Source: Cnuibacter physcomitrellae (GTDB taxonomy: Bacteria > Actinomycetota > Actinomycetes > Actinomycetales > Microbacteriaceae). From it: a stretch of 64,000 nt of DNA. The notes under the pieces were generated by a model, which made no database searches, was not told where the DNA came from, and worked only from the letters and a program-made list of their open reading frames with translations. Shown piece by piece: positions 24,754 through 33,590 of the stretch. Within the stretch, counting starts at the first letter, position 1; each line of letters begins with the position of its first letter. The position numbers and the translations under genes were made by a program. The stretch covers positions 994,214-1,058,213 of the forward strand of contig NZ_BMHD01000001.1 in the NCBI RefSeq assembly GCF_014640535.1, written 5' to 3'.

Positions 24754-26097
24754 ATGCTCATCCTGCGCGACGCCCAGCACGTGTTCACCGGCACCGCCGC
24801 GGCACCGGCCGACGGCCTCGAGCCGGGCGGCGACGTCGTGGTGGAGGACGGCGTGGTCGCCTCGCTGGCGAGCACCCCGGGAACCCCGAGCACGAGCTCG
24901 ACCGAGGTCCTCGACGCCTCGGGCTGCGTCGTCACCCCCGGCCTCGTCAACGCGCACCACCACCTGCTGCAGAGCGCGTTCCGCACGCTCCCGGGCACGC
25001 GCGGGGTCGCGATGCGCGACTGGCTGCCCACGATGGCGGCCGCCTACTCGAGCGTCGGCGTCGACCCCGAGCTCGCCCACGCCGCGGCGCTCACCGCGGT
25101 CGCCGAGGGACTCCTCAGCGGGGTGACCACGGTCGCCGACCACCACCTCACCTGGCCCGCCGCGATGTCGACCGACGAGACGGTCGCGCTGGCCGCGGCC
25201 ACCGCATCCGCCGCCCGCGAGCTCGGCGGACGGCTCGTCTTCGTCCGCGGTGCCGCCCGGGACGACGCGGCCCAGGCCGCGGAGTCCGCCGACGCGATCG
25301 CCGAGTCGCTCGCCCCGGCGCGCGGCGGCCTCACGGGCGACGGGATGCTGCAGGTCGCGATCGGACCGGCCGGCGTCCACAGCGACGGGCGGGACACGTT
25401 CGAGCGCTTCGGGGAGGTCGCCGCGCGGCGGGGGCTCCGACGACGCACTCAGGCGAACGAGCAGGTCGACGTCGCGATCGCGCTGGAGCGCTACGGACGG
25501 CGTCCGATCGACCTCCTCGACGAGTGGGGCTGGCTCGAGCCGGATGTGACGCTCGCCCACCTCTGCGACGTCACGGATGCGGAGATCGCCCTCCTGGCCG
25601 AGCGCGGTGTCACGGCCACGCACGCGCCCGGGTGCGACCTGCCGATGGGCTGGGGCATCGCGCCGGTCGCCGCGCTCCGGGACGCGGGGCTGCCGGTGGG
25701 CCTCGGCACGAGCGGCGGGGGCAGCAACGACGCCGGCCACCTGCTGGCGGATGCGCGGCTGGCGATGCAGGTCGCCCCCCTCGCCGGTCGGCCGCTCACC
25801 GCCCGCGAGGTGCTGTCGATGGCCACGCACGGCTCGGCCACGGGTCTCGGCCGTCCCGAGCTCGGGATGCTCGCCCCCGGCTCCGCGGCGGACCTCTGCG
25901 TGTGGGACGTCTCGGGCGTGGCGGACGCGGGTGTCGCGGACCCGGTGGCCGGGCTCCTCTGGGCGAACCCGGGCCGCCGGCCCCGGCACGTCGTGGTCGC
26001 GGGCCGCGTCGTCGTCCGCGACTACGCCCTCGTCGCCGCCGACGAGCGCGCGATCGCCGCCGACCTCGCCGCCCTGCTCACCGCCCGCCGCCCCTGA
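24754..26097 (+). CDS. Amidohydrolase-family protein with altered metal site
   Basis: 447-residue paralogue of the 22111-23511 deaminase: same start (LILRDAQHVFTG), HxH in VNAHHHLLQ (68-70) and C-terminal AADLCVWDVSG. Two of the four usual metal ligands differ. The HTHGSE motif of the neighbour is RTQANE here (about 231-236), losing the third His but keeping the Glu, and GVDGAASN is GTSGGGSN (about 317), replacing the Asp with Ser. The fold is intact and the gene is not disrupted, so it is not a pseudogene; it may have a changed metal site, a new activity or a non-catalytic role. Confidence 0.8.
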   Translation: MLILRDAQHVFTGTAAAPADGLEPGGDVVVEDGVVASLASTPGTPSTSSTEVLDASGCVVTPGLVNAHHHLLQSAFRTLPGTRGVAMRDWLPTMAAAYSSVGVDPELAHAAALTAVAEGLLSGVTTVADHHLTWPAAMSTDETVALAAATASAARELGGRLVFVRGAARDDAAQAAESADAIAESLAPARGGLTGDGMLQVAIGPAGVHSDGRDTFERFGEVAARRGLRRRTQANEQVDVAIALERYGRRPIDLLDEWGWLEPDVTLAHLCDVTDAEIALLAERGVTATHAPGCDLPMGWGIAPVAALRDAGLPVGLGTSGGGSNDAGHLLADARLAMQVAPLAGRPLTAREVLSMATHGSATGLGRPELGMLAPGSAADLCVWDVSGVADAGVADPVAGLLWANPGRRPRHVVVAGRVVVRDYALVAADERAIAADLAALLTARRP

Positions 26098-26124
26098 TCC
26101 GCCGCCGCGACCCCCACACGCTGC

Positions 26125-26190
26125 TCTCGCGCCCTGTGTGGCGTTTCGCGTGCCCATTGACCACGCGAAACGCCAAGAAGGGCGCGAAAA
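26125..26190. terminator. Nested hairpin between convergent genes (family 4, copy 1)
   Basis: Inner arms TGGCGTTTCGCGT (26139-26151) and its exact complement (26163-26175) flank an 11-nt loop GCCCATTGACC; outer arms TCGCGCCCT (26127-26135) and AGGGCGCGA (26179-26187) also pair. Homologous to the element at 42891-42966. Confidence 0.7.
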
Positions 26191-26218
26191 CCCGCGGAGG
26201 GCCCGGCGGGCAGGCGGG

Positions 26219-27166
26219 CTAGAGCTCCAGGACGAGGCGGGGGCAGGCGGAGCGGGAGACGCAGATCATCATGACCTCGTTGGCCTCCTGCTCCTCGGGG
26301 GTGAGGACGGAGTCGCGGTGGTCGACCTCGCCCTCCACGACCGGTGTCTCGCACGTGCCGCAGGTGCCCTCGCGGCAGGACCAGAGGGCGAACACGCCCT
26401 GCTCCTCCACGACGTCGAGGATCGACTTCTCCGGAGGCACGGTCACGGTGATGCCCGACAGCTCCAGCTCCACCTCGAACGCCTCGTGGTAGACCGGCTC
26501 GGTGACGGCGCGCGCCTCGAAGCGCTCCACGTGCAGCGTGTGCCGGGGCCAGCCCGCGGCGCGGGCCTCGAGCGCCTCGATCATCCGCGCCGGGCCGCAG
26601 CTGTACACCTGAGCGCCAGACGGATCGAGCGCGGTGACGTCGAGTCGGCCGCCCTCGTCGGCAGCGTGCACGGTGACCCGCGATCCGTACGCCTCGACGA
26701 GCTCGTCGACGAACGCCATGGTCGCCCGCGAGCGCCCGGCGTAGTCGAGGGTCCAGGGGACGCCCGCGGCGTCCGCGGCAGCGATCATCGGCAGGATGGG
26801 CGTGATCCCGATCCCACCCGCCACGAAGCGGTAGGCCGGCGCCGGCTCGAGCTCGAAGTGGTTGAGCGGGCCCTTCACCCGGAGCGCCGACCCGGCGTGC
26901 ACGTGGTCGTGCAGGTGCGCGGACCCGCCGCGCCCGTCGGGCTCGCGCAGCACGGCGATGCGGTAGCGGGAGCGGTCGGACGGGTCGCCGCAGAGCGAGT
27001 ACTGCCTCTCCACCCCGGGCCGCACGACCACGTCGAGGTGCGCCCCGGGAGTCCAGGCGGGGAGGTTCGCCCCGCTGGGAGACACCAGCTCGAGGAGCAG
27101 CACCCCCTCCGCGACCTGACGCGCCTCCGCGACCACCAGGTCGAGCTGGGCCAGCGAGACGCTCAT
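26219..27166 (-). CDS. Phthalate-dioxygenase-reductase-type oxidoreductase (flavin plus plant-type 2Fe-2S)
   Basis: Moves electrons from NAD(P)H to a partner oxygenase. The 315-residue protein has an N-terminal flavin-binding barrel (RQYSLCGDP), a nucleotide-binding domain (AGGIGITPILPM; YSCGPARMI) and a C-terminal 2Fe-2S domain with CREGTCGTCE plus a distal Cys in MMICVS. This is the VanB/PDR domain order. The start overlaps the stop of the upstream regulator gene (ATGA). No oxygenase partner gene is adjacent, so the electron acceptor is unknown; the divergent catabolic operon at 28028 is a candidate setting. Confidence 0.88.
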   Translation of the reverse strand: MSVSLAQLDLVVAEARQVAEGVLLLELVSPSGANLPAWTPGAHLDVVVRPGVERQYSLCGDPSDRSRYRIAVLREPDGRGGSAHLHDHVHAGSALRVKGPLNHFELEPAPAYRFVAGGIGITPILPMIAAADAAGVPWTLDYAGRSRATMAFVDELVEAYGSRVTVHAADEGGRLDVTALDPSGAQVYSCGPARMIEALEARAAGWPRHTLHVERFEARAVTEPVYHEAFEVELELSGITVTVPPEKSILDVVEEQGVFALWSCREGTCGTCETPVVEGEVDHRDSVLTPEEQEANEVMMICVSRSACPRLVLEL

Positions 27167-27756
27167 GCGCCCGCCCTCCGCTCCTTGACGATGAACATGC
27201 GGTACGCCTTCCCGTCGAAGGAACGCCAGCGGTGCAGCGTCCCTCCCGCGTAGTGCAGCGAGTCCCCCGGCTCGAGCGTGTGGATCCCCTCGTCCGCCAG
27301 GTCGACGACGACCGTGCCGCTGACGACGTGCAGGAACTCGGCCTCGTCGTGGGTGTAGAACTCGCCGAACTCGGCGTTCTGGCCGGCGAAGTCCATCGGG
27401 ATGAACGGAGCGTCCCCCCGGACGAGGATGCGCGCCTGCCCGCCCCCGAACGGACCCTGCACCCCCTCATGGGCGAGCACCACCGACGCGCGACCCGGCT
27501 GCCCCGACGGCAGCTCCTGATCGGTGGACCCCGCCATGAGCTCGACCTGGCTCGAGCCCAGAGCCCGCGCGATGCGCTCGAGCGACGGCATGCTCGGCCT
27601 CGCGTGCCCGCGCTCGAGCTGCGAGAGGAACGGATGCGACAGGTCCGACAGTCGCGCCAGCTCCACGAGCGTCAGCCCGCGCGCCTGCCTGAACGAGCGG
27701 ATGCGCGCGCCGAGGCGCTCGGTCTGCTCGTCGAGTGCGACGCTTCCGGTGCTGAT
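27163..27756 (-). CDS. XRE-family HTH / cupin transcription regulator, probable AUC start
   Basis: Sensor-regulator with a DNA-binding HTH (about 15-70) and a C-terminal cupin (about 120-190: FYTHDEAEFLHVVSGTVVVD, LEPGDSLHYAGGTLHRW). The first standard start, GTG 27666, would cut off half of the HTH: the in-frame upstream sequence RLGARIRSFRQARGLTLVEL completes it. No ATG, GTG or TTG lies further upstream in frame. The codon ATC at 27756-27754 stands 5 nt after AAAGGGG and gives a normal I/M-S-T-G start and 197 residues. It overlaps the reductase gene by 4 bases and diverges from the 28028 operon, which it may regulate. Confidence 0.75.
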   Translation of the reverse strand: MSTGSVALDEQTERLGARIRSFRQARGLTLVELARLSDLSHPFLSQLERGHARPSMPSLERIARALGSSQVELMAGSTDQELPSGQPGRASVVLAHEGVQGPFGGGQARILVRGDAPFIPMDFAGQNAEFGEFYTHDEAEFLHVVSGTVVVDLADEGIHTLEPGDSLHYAGGTLHRWRSFDGKAYRMFIVKERRAGA

Positions 27757-28027
27757 GGCGACCCCTTTCGAACTGGTCTCGCGAGAACAGTAATCACGAC
27801 ACCGCCCAAGCCGGAAATCGGCGTCCCGAGCAATTAATAATGCGAAATCACCGCGTTACGTGTCGGAAACGAAGCGCTCGTAGCGTGGCCCGTGTTGAGG
27901 CCATCAACATTCCGGGGTCCGCTCGGAGAGGCCTCTGCGACCGGCCCCGGGACTCGCACGAGCCCGGCCCGAGCCCCATCAGAGCCCCACCAGCGAGACC
28001 CACCCGAGCGCAGAGGAGACGCCGCCG

Positions 28028-29281
28028 ATGACCGCTCTCCCCCGCCCCCTCGGACTCCTCGCCGGCGCCTCCCTCCGCGACGGACGCACCGTCGACGTGG
28101 TGCTCGACGGCGACACCGTCGCGGAGGTGCTCCCGGCGGGAACGGCACCTCGTCCGGCCGATCCCGACTCGGTCCTCGACCTCGAGGGCTTCCTCCTCCT
28201 CCCGGCCCCGGCCGAACCCCACGCCCACCTCGACAAGGCGCTGTCGTGGGACCTCATCCGCCCGCCGATGGGAGACCTCGGGCTCGCCATCGAGTCGTGG
28301 CGCGCCTACTCGGCGGAGATGACCGTCGACTCGATCGCCGACCGCGCCCGCACCACCGCGCTCGCCATGCTCGCCAACGGCACCACCGCGATCCGGACCC
28401 ACGTCGATCTGCTCCACGGCGAGGCTCCGCTGCGCGGCGTCGAGGCGCTCGTCCGGGTGCGCGACGAGCTCGCCGGGATCCTCGACCTCGAGCTCGTCGC
28501 CCTCGCCGGGCCGACCGTGCCCGACGCCGTCGTCGAGGCCGCGCTCGACGCGGGGATCGACCTCGTCGGCGGCGCGCCGCATCTCGCCGACGACCCGATC
28601 GCCGACCTCCACCGTCTCCTCGCGATCGCCGAGCGGTACGGCGTCGGCGTCGACATGCACACCGACGAGAGCCTCTCCGGTGCGATCACGCTCGACGCCC
28701 TCGCGATCGCGCTCCGCGACCGGCCCGCGGGCCGGGTCGCGACCGCCGGCCACTGCGTCCGGCTGGGCACGCTCGAGGCCGCCGAGCTCGGCCGGATCAT
28801 CGACGACGTGGTGGCCGCCGACATCGGCATCGTGACCCTCCCCATCACCAACCTCTACCTGCAGGGCTGGGAGCATCCGACCTCGACCCCTCGCGGGCTC
28901 ACCGCCGTGCGCGCCCTGCTCGACGCCGGCGTGCGCCTCGGTGCCGGCGCCGACAACGTGCGCGACCCGTTCAACCCAGTGGGCCGAGGGGATGCGCTCG
29001 AGACGGCCATGCTCCTCGTCACGGCCGGACACCTCACCCTCGACGAGGCCTACGACGCGGTGAGCATCGGGGCCCGCAGCGTCATGGGCCTGCCCGACGC
29101 CGGCGTCGTGCCCGGTGCGCGCGCCGAGCTCGTCGCCGTCCGGGGAGCCTCGCTCTCCGACGTCATCGCCACCGCGCCCGCCGACCGCGCCGTCATCCAC
29201 GCCGGGATGCTCGTCGCCCAGAGCGAGACGGTCCGGCGCATCGCCGTCCCAGCCCCACGATCCCTAGTCGAAACGAGGTGA
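28028..29281 (+). CDS. Cytosine-deaminase-like (CodA-type) amidohydrolase
   Basis: Metal-dependent deaminase or ring hydrolase for a small N-heterocycle. The 417-residue protein has PHAHLDKAL (His65, His67), MHTDES (about 212), GHCVRLG (about 245) and GADNVRDPFNPVGRGD (about 307), matching CodA motifs. AGAGGAG precedes ATG 28028. It leads an operon with an ABC importer, FAD oxidoreductase, creatininase-family and PNPOx-like genes. The leader from about 27890 contains complementary segments (GAGGCC / GGCCTC, CCGGGG / CCCCGG) that may fold. Cytosine, isocytosine, creatinine-like rings or other heterocycles are all possible substrates. Confidence 0.85.
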   Translation: MTALPRPLGLLAGASLRDGRTVDVVLDGDTVAEVLPAGTAPRPADPDSVLDLEGFLLLPAPAEPHAHLDKALSWDLIRPPMGDLGLAIESWRAYSAEMTVDSIADRARTTALAMLANGTTAIRTHVDLLHGEAPLRGVEALVRVRDELAGILDLELVALAGPTVPDAVVEAALDAGIDLVGGAPHLADDPIADLHRLLAIAERYGVGVDMHTDESLSGAITLDALAIALRDRPAGRVATAGHCVRLGTLEAAELGRIIDDVVAADIGIVTLPITNLYLQGWEHPTSTPRGLTAVRALLDAGVRLGAGADNVRDPFNPVGRGDALETAMLLVTAGHLTLDEAYDAVSIGARSVMGLPDAGVVPGARAELVAVRGASLSDVIATAPADRAVIHAGMLVAQSETVRRIAVPAPRSLVETR

Positions 29282-29289
29282 GAAGCTCC

Positions 29290-30060
29290 ATGTCCATCGC
29301 TACGCAGACGCTTCCCGAGACCACCACCGACACGCTGCTGAAGTTCGAGAACGTCGAGATGACGTTCCCCAACGGCACGGTCGCCCTGTCCGGCGTCGAT
29401 CTCACCGTGAAGCGCGGCGAGTTCGTCACCGTCGTCGGTCCCTCCGGCTGCGGCAAGTCGACCCTGCTGCGGATCGCCTCGGGCCTCGAGAAGGCCTCCG
29501 ACGGATCCGTCGAGATCGACACCAGCCGCATCGGCTACGTCTTCCAGGACGCGACGCTCCTGCCCTGGCGCGACGTGCAGTCCAACGTCGAGCTCCTCGC
29601 CGAGCTCAACGGCATCGGCAAGAAGGAGCGCGCCGCCCAGGCCGCGCAGGCCATCGACCTCGTCGGCCTCAAGGGCTTCGAGAAGAACCTGCCGCGGATG
29701 CTCTCCGGCGGCATGAAGATGCGCACCTCCCTCGCGCGGTCGCTGACCCTGAACCCCGAGCTGTTCCTCTTCGACGAGCCCTTCGGCGCGCTCGACGAGA
29801 TCACCCGCGAGCGCCTGAACGACGAGCTCATCCGCCTCTTCGACGAGCAGCAGTTCGCCGGGCTCTTCATCACCCACTCCGTCGCCGAGGCCGTCTACCT
29901 CTCCACCCGCGTCATCGTCATGTCCGGTCGTCCCGGGAAGATCGTCGACGAGTTCGAGGTGGACTTCCCCTTCCCGCGGGATCCCGACATCCGCTTCACC
30001 GCCGAGTTCGCCGAGCTCTCCGGCAAGGTCTCCCACGCACTCCGAGAAGGACACCGGTAA
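29290..30060 (+). CDS. ABC transporter ATP-binding protein (NitT/TauT/ThiZ type)
   Basis: Energises uptake with the permease and lipoprotein encoded next. The 256-residue protein has Walker A GPSGCGKST (about 48-56), Q-loop FQDATLLPW, signature LSGGMKMRTSLARSL (Gln after SGG replaced by Met, as in several members of this family), Walker B LFLFDEPFGALDE and the H-loop ITHSVAEA. ATG 29290 is 8 bases after the upstream stop, with GAGGTGAG overlapping that stop as ribosome binding site. Confidence 0.95.
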   Translation: MSIATQTLPETTTDTLLKFENVEMTFPNGTVALSGVDLTVKRGEFVTVVGPSGCGKSTLLRIASGLEKASDGSVEIDTSRIGYVFQDATLLPWRDVQSNVELLAELNGIGKKERAAQAAQAIDLVGLKGFEKNLPRMLSGGMKMRTSLARSLTLNPELFLFDEPFGALDEITRERLNDELIRLFDEQQFAGLFITHSVAEAVYLSTRVIVMSGRPGKIVDEFEVDFPFPRDPDIRFTAEFAELSGKVSHALREGHR

Positions 30061-30065
30061 GCATC

Positions 30066-30917
30066 ATGACCACCACCCCTCCTGCTCCCCCGAAGAACCG
30101 GACGCTCGCGAAGCCGGCTACGGTCCGCAAGGCGAAGAGCCCGCTCGGGACGTACGGCCCGCCCATCCTCGTCGCGCTCGCCATCATCGCGATCTGGTAC
30201 TTCGTCTCCTACGTGGTGCTCGACGCGCAGCGCCGCTTCCTGCTGCCGCCACCCCACGAGCTGTTCACGCAGGCGTTCTTCAAGGGCGACGTCATCAGCG
30301 ACATCATGGTCGCGCTTGGACGCACCGCGATCGTGGCGCTCGTCGGCCTCGCGATCGCCATCGTGATCGGCGTGCTCTGGGCCATCGCGATGAGCCAGGC
30401 GCGGTGGGTGGAGCGCTCGCTGTTCCCCTACGCCGTCATCCTCCAGTGCATCCCGATCCTCGCGCTCGTGCCGCTCATCGGGTTCTGGTTCGGCTTCGAC
30501 TACCCCGCCCGGATCATCGTCTGCGTGCTGATCTCGCTCTTCCCGATGGTGTCGAACACCCTGTTCGGACTCCAGTCGGTCGACAAGGGTCAGCGCGAGC
30601 TGTTCCAGCTGCAGAAGGCGTCGCGCTGGACGGTGCTCACGAAGCTCGAGCTCCCCGCCGCGCTCCCCGCGATCTTCGCCGGGATGCGGATCTCCGCCGG
30701 CCTCTCCGTCATCGGCGCGATCGTCGGCGACTACTTCTTCCGCCGGGGCGAGCCGGGCCTCGGCTCCCTCATCTCGAACTACCAGTCCCGCGTCCAGTCC
30801 GCCGAGCTGTTCGCCGCGATCATCGTCGCCTGCCTCTTCGGCGTGCTGATCTTCGCGCTGTTCGGCTGGATCGGAAAGCGCGTCGTCGGCAAGTGGTACG
30901 ACTTCTCCGCCAACTGA
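30066..30917 (+). CDS. ABC transporter permease (SsuC/ThiX type)
   Basis: Membrane channel of the importer. The 283-residue protein has a charged cytoplasmic N-terminus, about six transmembrane segments and the EAA-type coupling loop LELPAALPAIFAGMRISAGLS (about 197-217) that contacts the ATPase. It begins 5 bases after the ATPase stop. The loop and size fit the BPD_transp_1 family of the nitrate/sulfonate/taurine/pyrimidine branch; the substrate cannot be read from sequence. Confidence 0.95.
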   Translation: MTTTPPAPPKNRTLAKPATVRKAKSPLGTYGPPILVALAIIAIWYFVSYVVLDAQRRFLLPPPHELFTQAFFKGDVISDIMVALGRTAIVALVGLAIAIVIGVLWAIAMSQARWVERSLFPYAVILQCIPILALVPLIGFWFGFDYPARIIVCVLISLFPMVSNTLFGLQSVDKGQRELFQLQKASRWTVLTKLELPAALPAIFAGMRISAGLSVIGAIVGDYFFRRGEPGLGSLISNYQSRVQSAELFAAIIVACLFGVLIFALFGWIGKRVVGKWYDFSAN

Positions 30918-30998
30918 CGCCCCCCCTACCTGTTCGACCGCACCACCCGCACCACAGCTCCACCTCCCTGCATCACACGCACAACTCGAGGAGTAGTC

Positions 30999-32180
30999 AT
31001 GCGCAGCACCCGATCCAGACTGGTCATCGCGGCCGGTCTCGCCGCGGCCACCGCGGTCGCCCTGTCCGCCTGTTCGGGCGGATCGAGCTCGTCGGAGTCC
31101 ACAGCCTCCGCCGATCTCACCGTCGGCTCGGTCGACCTCGCCGCCGCCGGCTGCCCGGCGACGGTCGTCATCCAGACCGACTGGAACCCTGAGGCCGAGC
31201 ACGGCCACCTGTACCAGATGCTCGGCCCCGGCTACACCGTGGACGCCCAGAACAAGTCCGTCTCCGGCCCGCTCATGTCGAAGGGCGAGTACACCGGCGT
31301 GAACGTCGAGGTCCGCTCCGGCGGCCCCGCGATCGGCTTCCAGCAGGTGTCGACCCAGATGTACACCGACCAGGACATCATGCTCGGCTACGTCACCACC
31401 GACGAGTCGGTCCTGCTCTCCCAGAGCGCTCCGACCACCGCCGTGTTCGCTCCCCTCGACATCAGCCCGCTGATGATCATGTGGGACCCGGCCACCTACC
31501 CCGACGCGAAGACCGTCCAGGACGTCGTCGCGAAGGGCGCCGTGGTCCGCTACTTCGGCGGATCCGCCTACATGGAGTACCTCAACTCCGTCGGCACCGT
31601 GCCGACCGCGCAGTCCGACGGCAGCTACGACGGCACCCCCGCGTCCTTCGTCGCCTCGGGCGGCAAGGATGCGCAGCAGGGCTTCGCGTCGGCCGAGCCG
31701 TACATCTACGAGAACGAGGTCGAGAGCTGGATGAAGCCCGTCAAGTACGAGCTCGTCAACGACCTCGGCTACGAGGCGTACCAGTCGGCGATGGTCGTGC
31801 GCTCGGGTGACCTCGAGAAGGACAGCGGCTGCCTGAAGGCGCTCGTGCCCGTGCTGCAGCAGGCCGAGGTCGACTACTTCGCCGACCCCGCCCCGGTCAA
31901 CACGATGATCCTCGACCTCGTCAAGCAGTTCGACACCGGCTGGGTCTACTCCCAGGGTGTGGCCGACTACTCGGTGAAGACCATGATCGACGAGGGCATC
32001 GTGGGCAACGGCCCGAACAGCACCATCGGCGACTTCGACGACGCTCGCATGAAGACCTTCTACGACGCGGTGTCGCCGGTCTTCGAGAAGCTCGGCACCC
32101 CGCCCGCCGACGGTCTCACGGTCGACGACATCTACACCAACGAGTTCATCGACACCTCGATCGGACTCCCGGCCAAGTAA
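30999..32180 (+). CDS. ABC transporter substrate-binding lipoprotein
   Basis: Extracellular solute receptor for the importer at 29290-30917. The 393-residue precursor has a lipoprotein signal with lipobox LSAC (Cys near residue 25), then a Ser-rich linker and an NMT1/THI5-like two-lobed binding domain starting VVIQTDWNPEAEHGHLYQMLG. The W-N-P-E-A-E-H-G segment resembles binding proteins for pyrimidine-like or amine ligands, but no ligand can be assigned. GGAGTAG precedes ATG 30999. The hairpin at 32186-32240 follows. Confidence 0.92.
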   Translation: MRSTRSRLVIAAGLAAATAVALSACSGGSSSSESTASADLTVGSVDLAAAGCPATVVIQTDWNPEAEHGHLYQMLGPGYTVDAQNKSVSGPLMSKGEYTGVNVEVRSGGPAIGFQQVSTQMYTDQDIMLGYVTTDESVLLSQSAPTTAVFAPLDISPLMIMWDPATYPDAKTVQDVVAKGAVVRYFGGSAYMEYLNSVGTVPTAQSDGSYDGTPASFVASGGKDAQQGFASAEPYIYENEVESWMKPVKYELVNDLGYEAYQSAMVVRSGDLEKDSGCLKALVPVLQQAEVDYFADPAPVNTMILDLVKQFDTGWVYSQGVADYSVKTMIDEGIVGNGPNSTIGDFDDARMKTFYDAVSPVFEKLGTPPADGLTVDDIYTNEFIDTSIGLPAK

Positions 32181-32185
32181 TCCCC

Positions 32186-32240
32186 GATCCGTCATCTCCC
32201 GCCGCGCGGCCCTCGTGCCGCCGGCGGGAGGTGGCGGATC
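32186..32240 (+). terminator. 19-bp hairpin inside the catabolic operon
   Basis: Arms 32186-32204 (starting GATCCGTCATCTCCC) and 32222-32240 pair fully over 19 bp counting two G-U pairs. It stands 5 nt after the substrate-binding-protein stop and 21 nt before the next start codon, so it may act as a partial terminator or mRNA stabiliser that raises receptor over enzyme levels. Confidence 0.6.
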
Positions 32241-32261
32241 ACGTCTGAGAAGGACCGCATC

Positions 32262-33590
32262 ATGAGCACCTCCCCCGACCAGATCGCCGCACTGGCAGCC
32301 GAGCTCACCGACCTCCTCGGCGAGCGCGGCGTGACGACAGACCTCCGCGGCCGTGAGAAGGCCTCCGTCGACGGCGCGCGGATGTCCCCCATCCTCGCCG
32401 AGCAGCTGCCGCTCGGGCTGGCCGACCTCGTCGCCTTCCCGCAGAACGCGGAGCAGATCGCGGAGGTGGTCGCCGCCGCCGTGCGTCATGGCGTTCCGGT
32501 GACGCCGCGCGGCAAGGGGACGGGCAACTACGGGCAGGCGATCCCGATGCCCGACGGGCTGGTGCTCGACATGTCGAAGGCCCGCGCGGTCGTCGAGGTG
32601 GGCGACGGGTACATCACCGCCGAGGCGGGCACGCCCATGGTGGTGCTCGAGAACGCGGCTCGCGAGACCGGGCAGCAGATCCTCATGTACCCCTCGACCG
32701 CGCAGTCCTCCCTCGGCGGGTTCCTGTCGGGCGGATCGGGCGGCACCGGCTCGATCAAGCACGGCAGCAACTCGAACGGCTACTTCGTCAAGGCGCTCGA
32801 CGTGGTGTTCGCCTCCCCCGAGGCGGCGCTCGTGCACGTCGAGGGTGAGGACGCCCAGCCCTACGTGCACACCTACGGGACGGCGGGGATCATCGCCCGC
32901 GCCACCATCGCGCTCGAGCCGATGCAGGACTGGCGGGGCTTCTACGCGAGCTTCCCGACCTTCGAGGCGGCGACCGGCGTCATCCGCCAGATCGGGCGCC
33001 TCGAGCCCACACCGCGACTGGTGTCGGCCGACCGCGAGACCATCGTCAACGCCCTGCCCGACGATCCGGCCATCGTGAAGGACCGCGCGTCGCTGCGCGC
33101 CATCCTCGACGTCGCCACGATCGAGGCGGCGACCGCGCTCGTCGAGGGCGCGGGGGGACGCGTCGAGGACGTCCGCGAGGGTCCGCAGCACACGGTGCGC
33201 ATCTCGATGCTGTCGTACAACCACCCCATCGAGTGGCTGCAGAAGAGCGACCCGGGCGTCTACTTCCACGTCGAGGTGTCGGGCGACGCCCTCGTCGACC
33301 GCCTCGACGAGGTGCAGTCCGTCTACCCCGGCGCGCTCCTGCACATCGAGGCGCAGCACGATCGTCCGATCGGGATGCTCGCCGCCCCGTACGTCAGCGC
33401 CGAGGAGGTCTACGCCGGCTACGACCGGCTCGTCGAGCTGGGCGTAGGCTACCACAGCCCGCACCAGTGGTTCGTCGACCACCAGCCCGACCGCACCCGC
33501 GCGGTCGCCGCCACCACCGATCCCGAGGGTCTGCTCAACCCGGGCAAGCTCGTCGCCGCCACCGCACCCACGGGGGCGAAGGTCTCGTGA
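32262..33590 (+). CDS. FAD-binding (PCMH-type) oxidoreductase
   Basis: Flavoprotein of the GlcD/vanillyl-alcohol-oxidase superfamily. The 442-residue protein has the PCMH FAD domain with PRGKGTGNYGQ (about 87-97), YPSTAQSSLGGFLSGGSGG (about 145-163) and TYGTAGIIARATIAL (about 205-219), and ends NPGKLV, the usual C-terminus. No His or Cys consistent with covalent flavin is evident in the PRGKGTG loop. AGAAGGA precedes ATG 32262. Its position suggests oxidation of the imported compound or a product; the substrate is unknown. Confidence 0.88.
   Translation: MSTSPDQIAALAAELTDLLGERGVTTDLRGREKASVDGARMSPILAEQLPLGLADLVAFPQNAEQIAEVVAAAVRHGVPVTPRGKGTGNYGQAIPMPDGLVLDMSKARAVVEVGDGYITAEAGTPMVVLENAARETGQQILMYPSTAQSSLGGFLSGGSGGTGSIKHGSNSNGYFVKALDVVFASPEAALVHVEGEDAQPYVHTYGTAGIIARATIALEPMQDWRGFYASFPTFEAATGVIRQIGRLEPTPRLVSADRETIVNALPDDPAIVKDRASLRAILDVATIEAATALVEGAGGRVEDVREGPQHTVRISMLSYNHPIEWLQKSDPGVYFHVEVSGDALVDRLDEVQSVYPGALLHIEAQHDRPIGMLAAPYVSAEEVYAGYDRLVELGVGYHSPHQWFVDHQPDRTRAVAATTDPEGLLNPGKLVAATAPTGAKVS

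Noticed and set aside
27895-28027. TPP or other known riboswitch in the leader of the 28028 operon
   Set aside because: The leader has self-complementary segments, but I could not find the conserved CUGAGA or other known aptamer cores.
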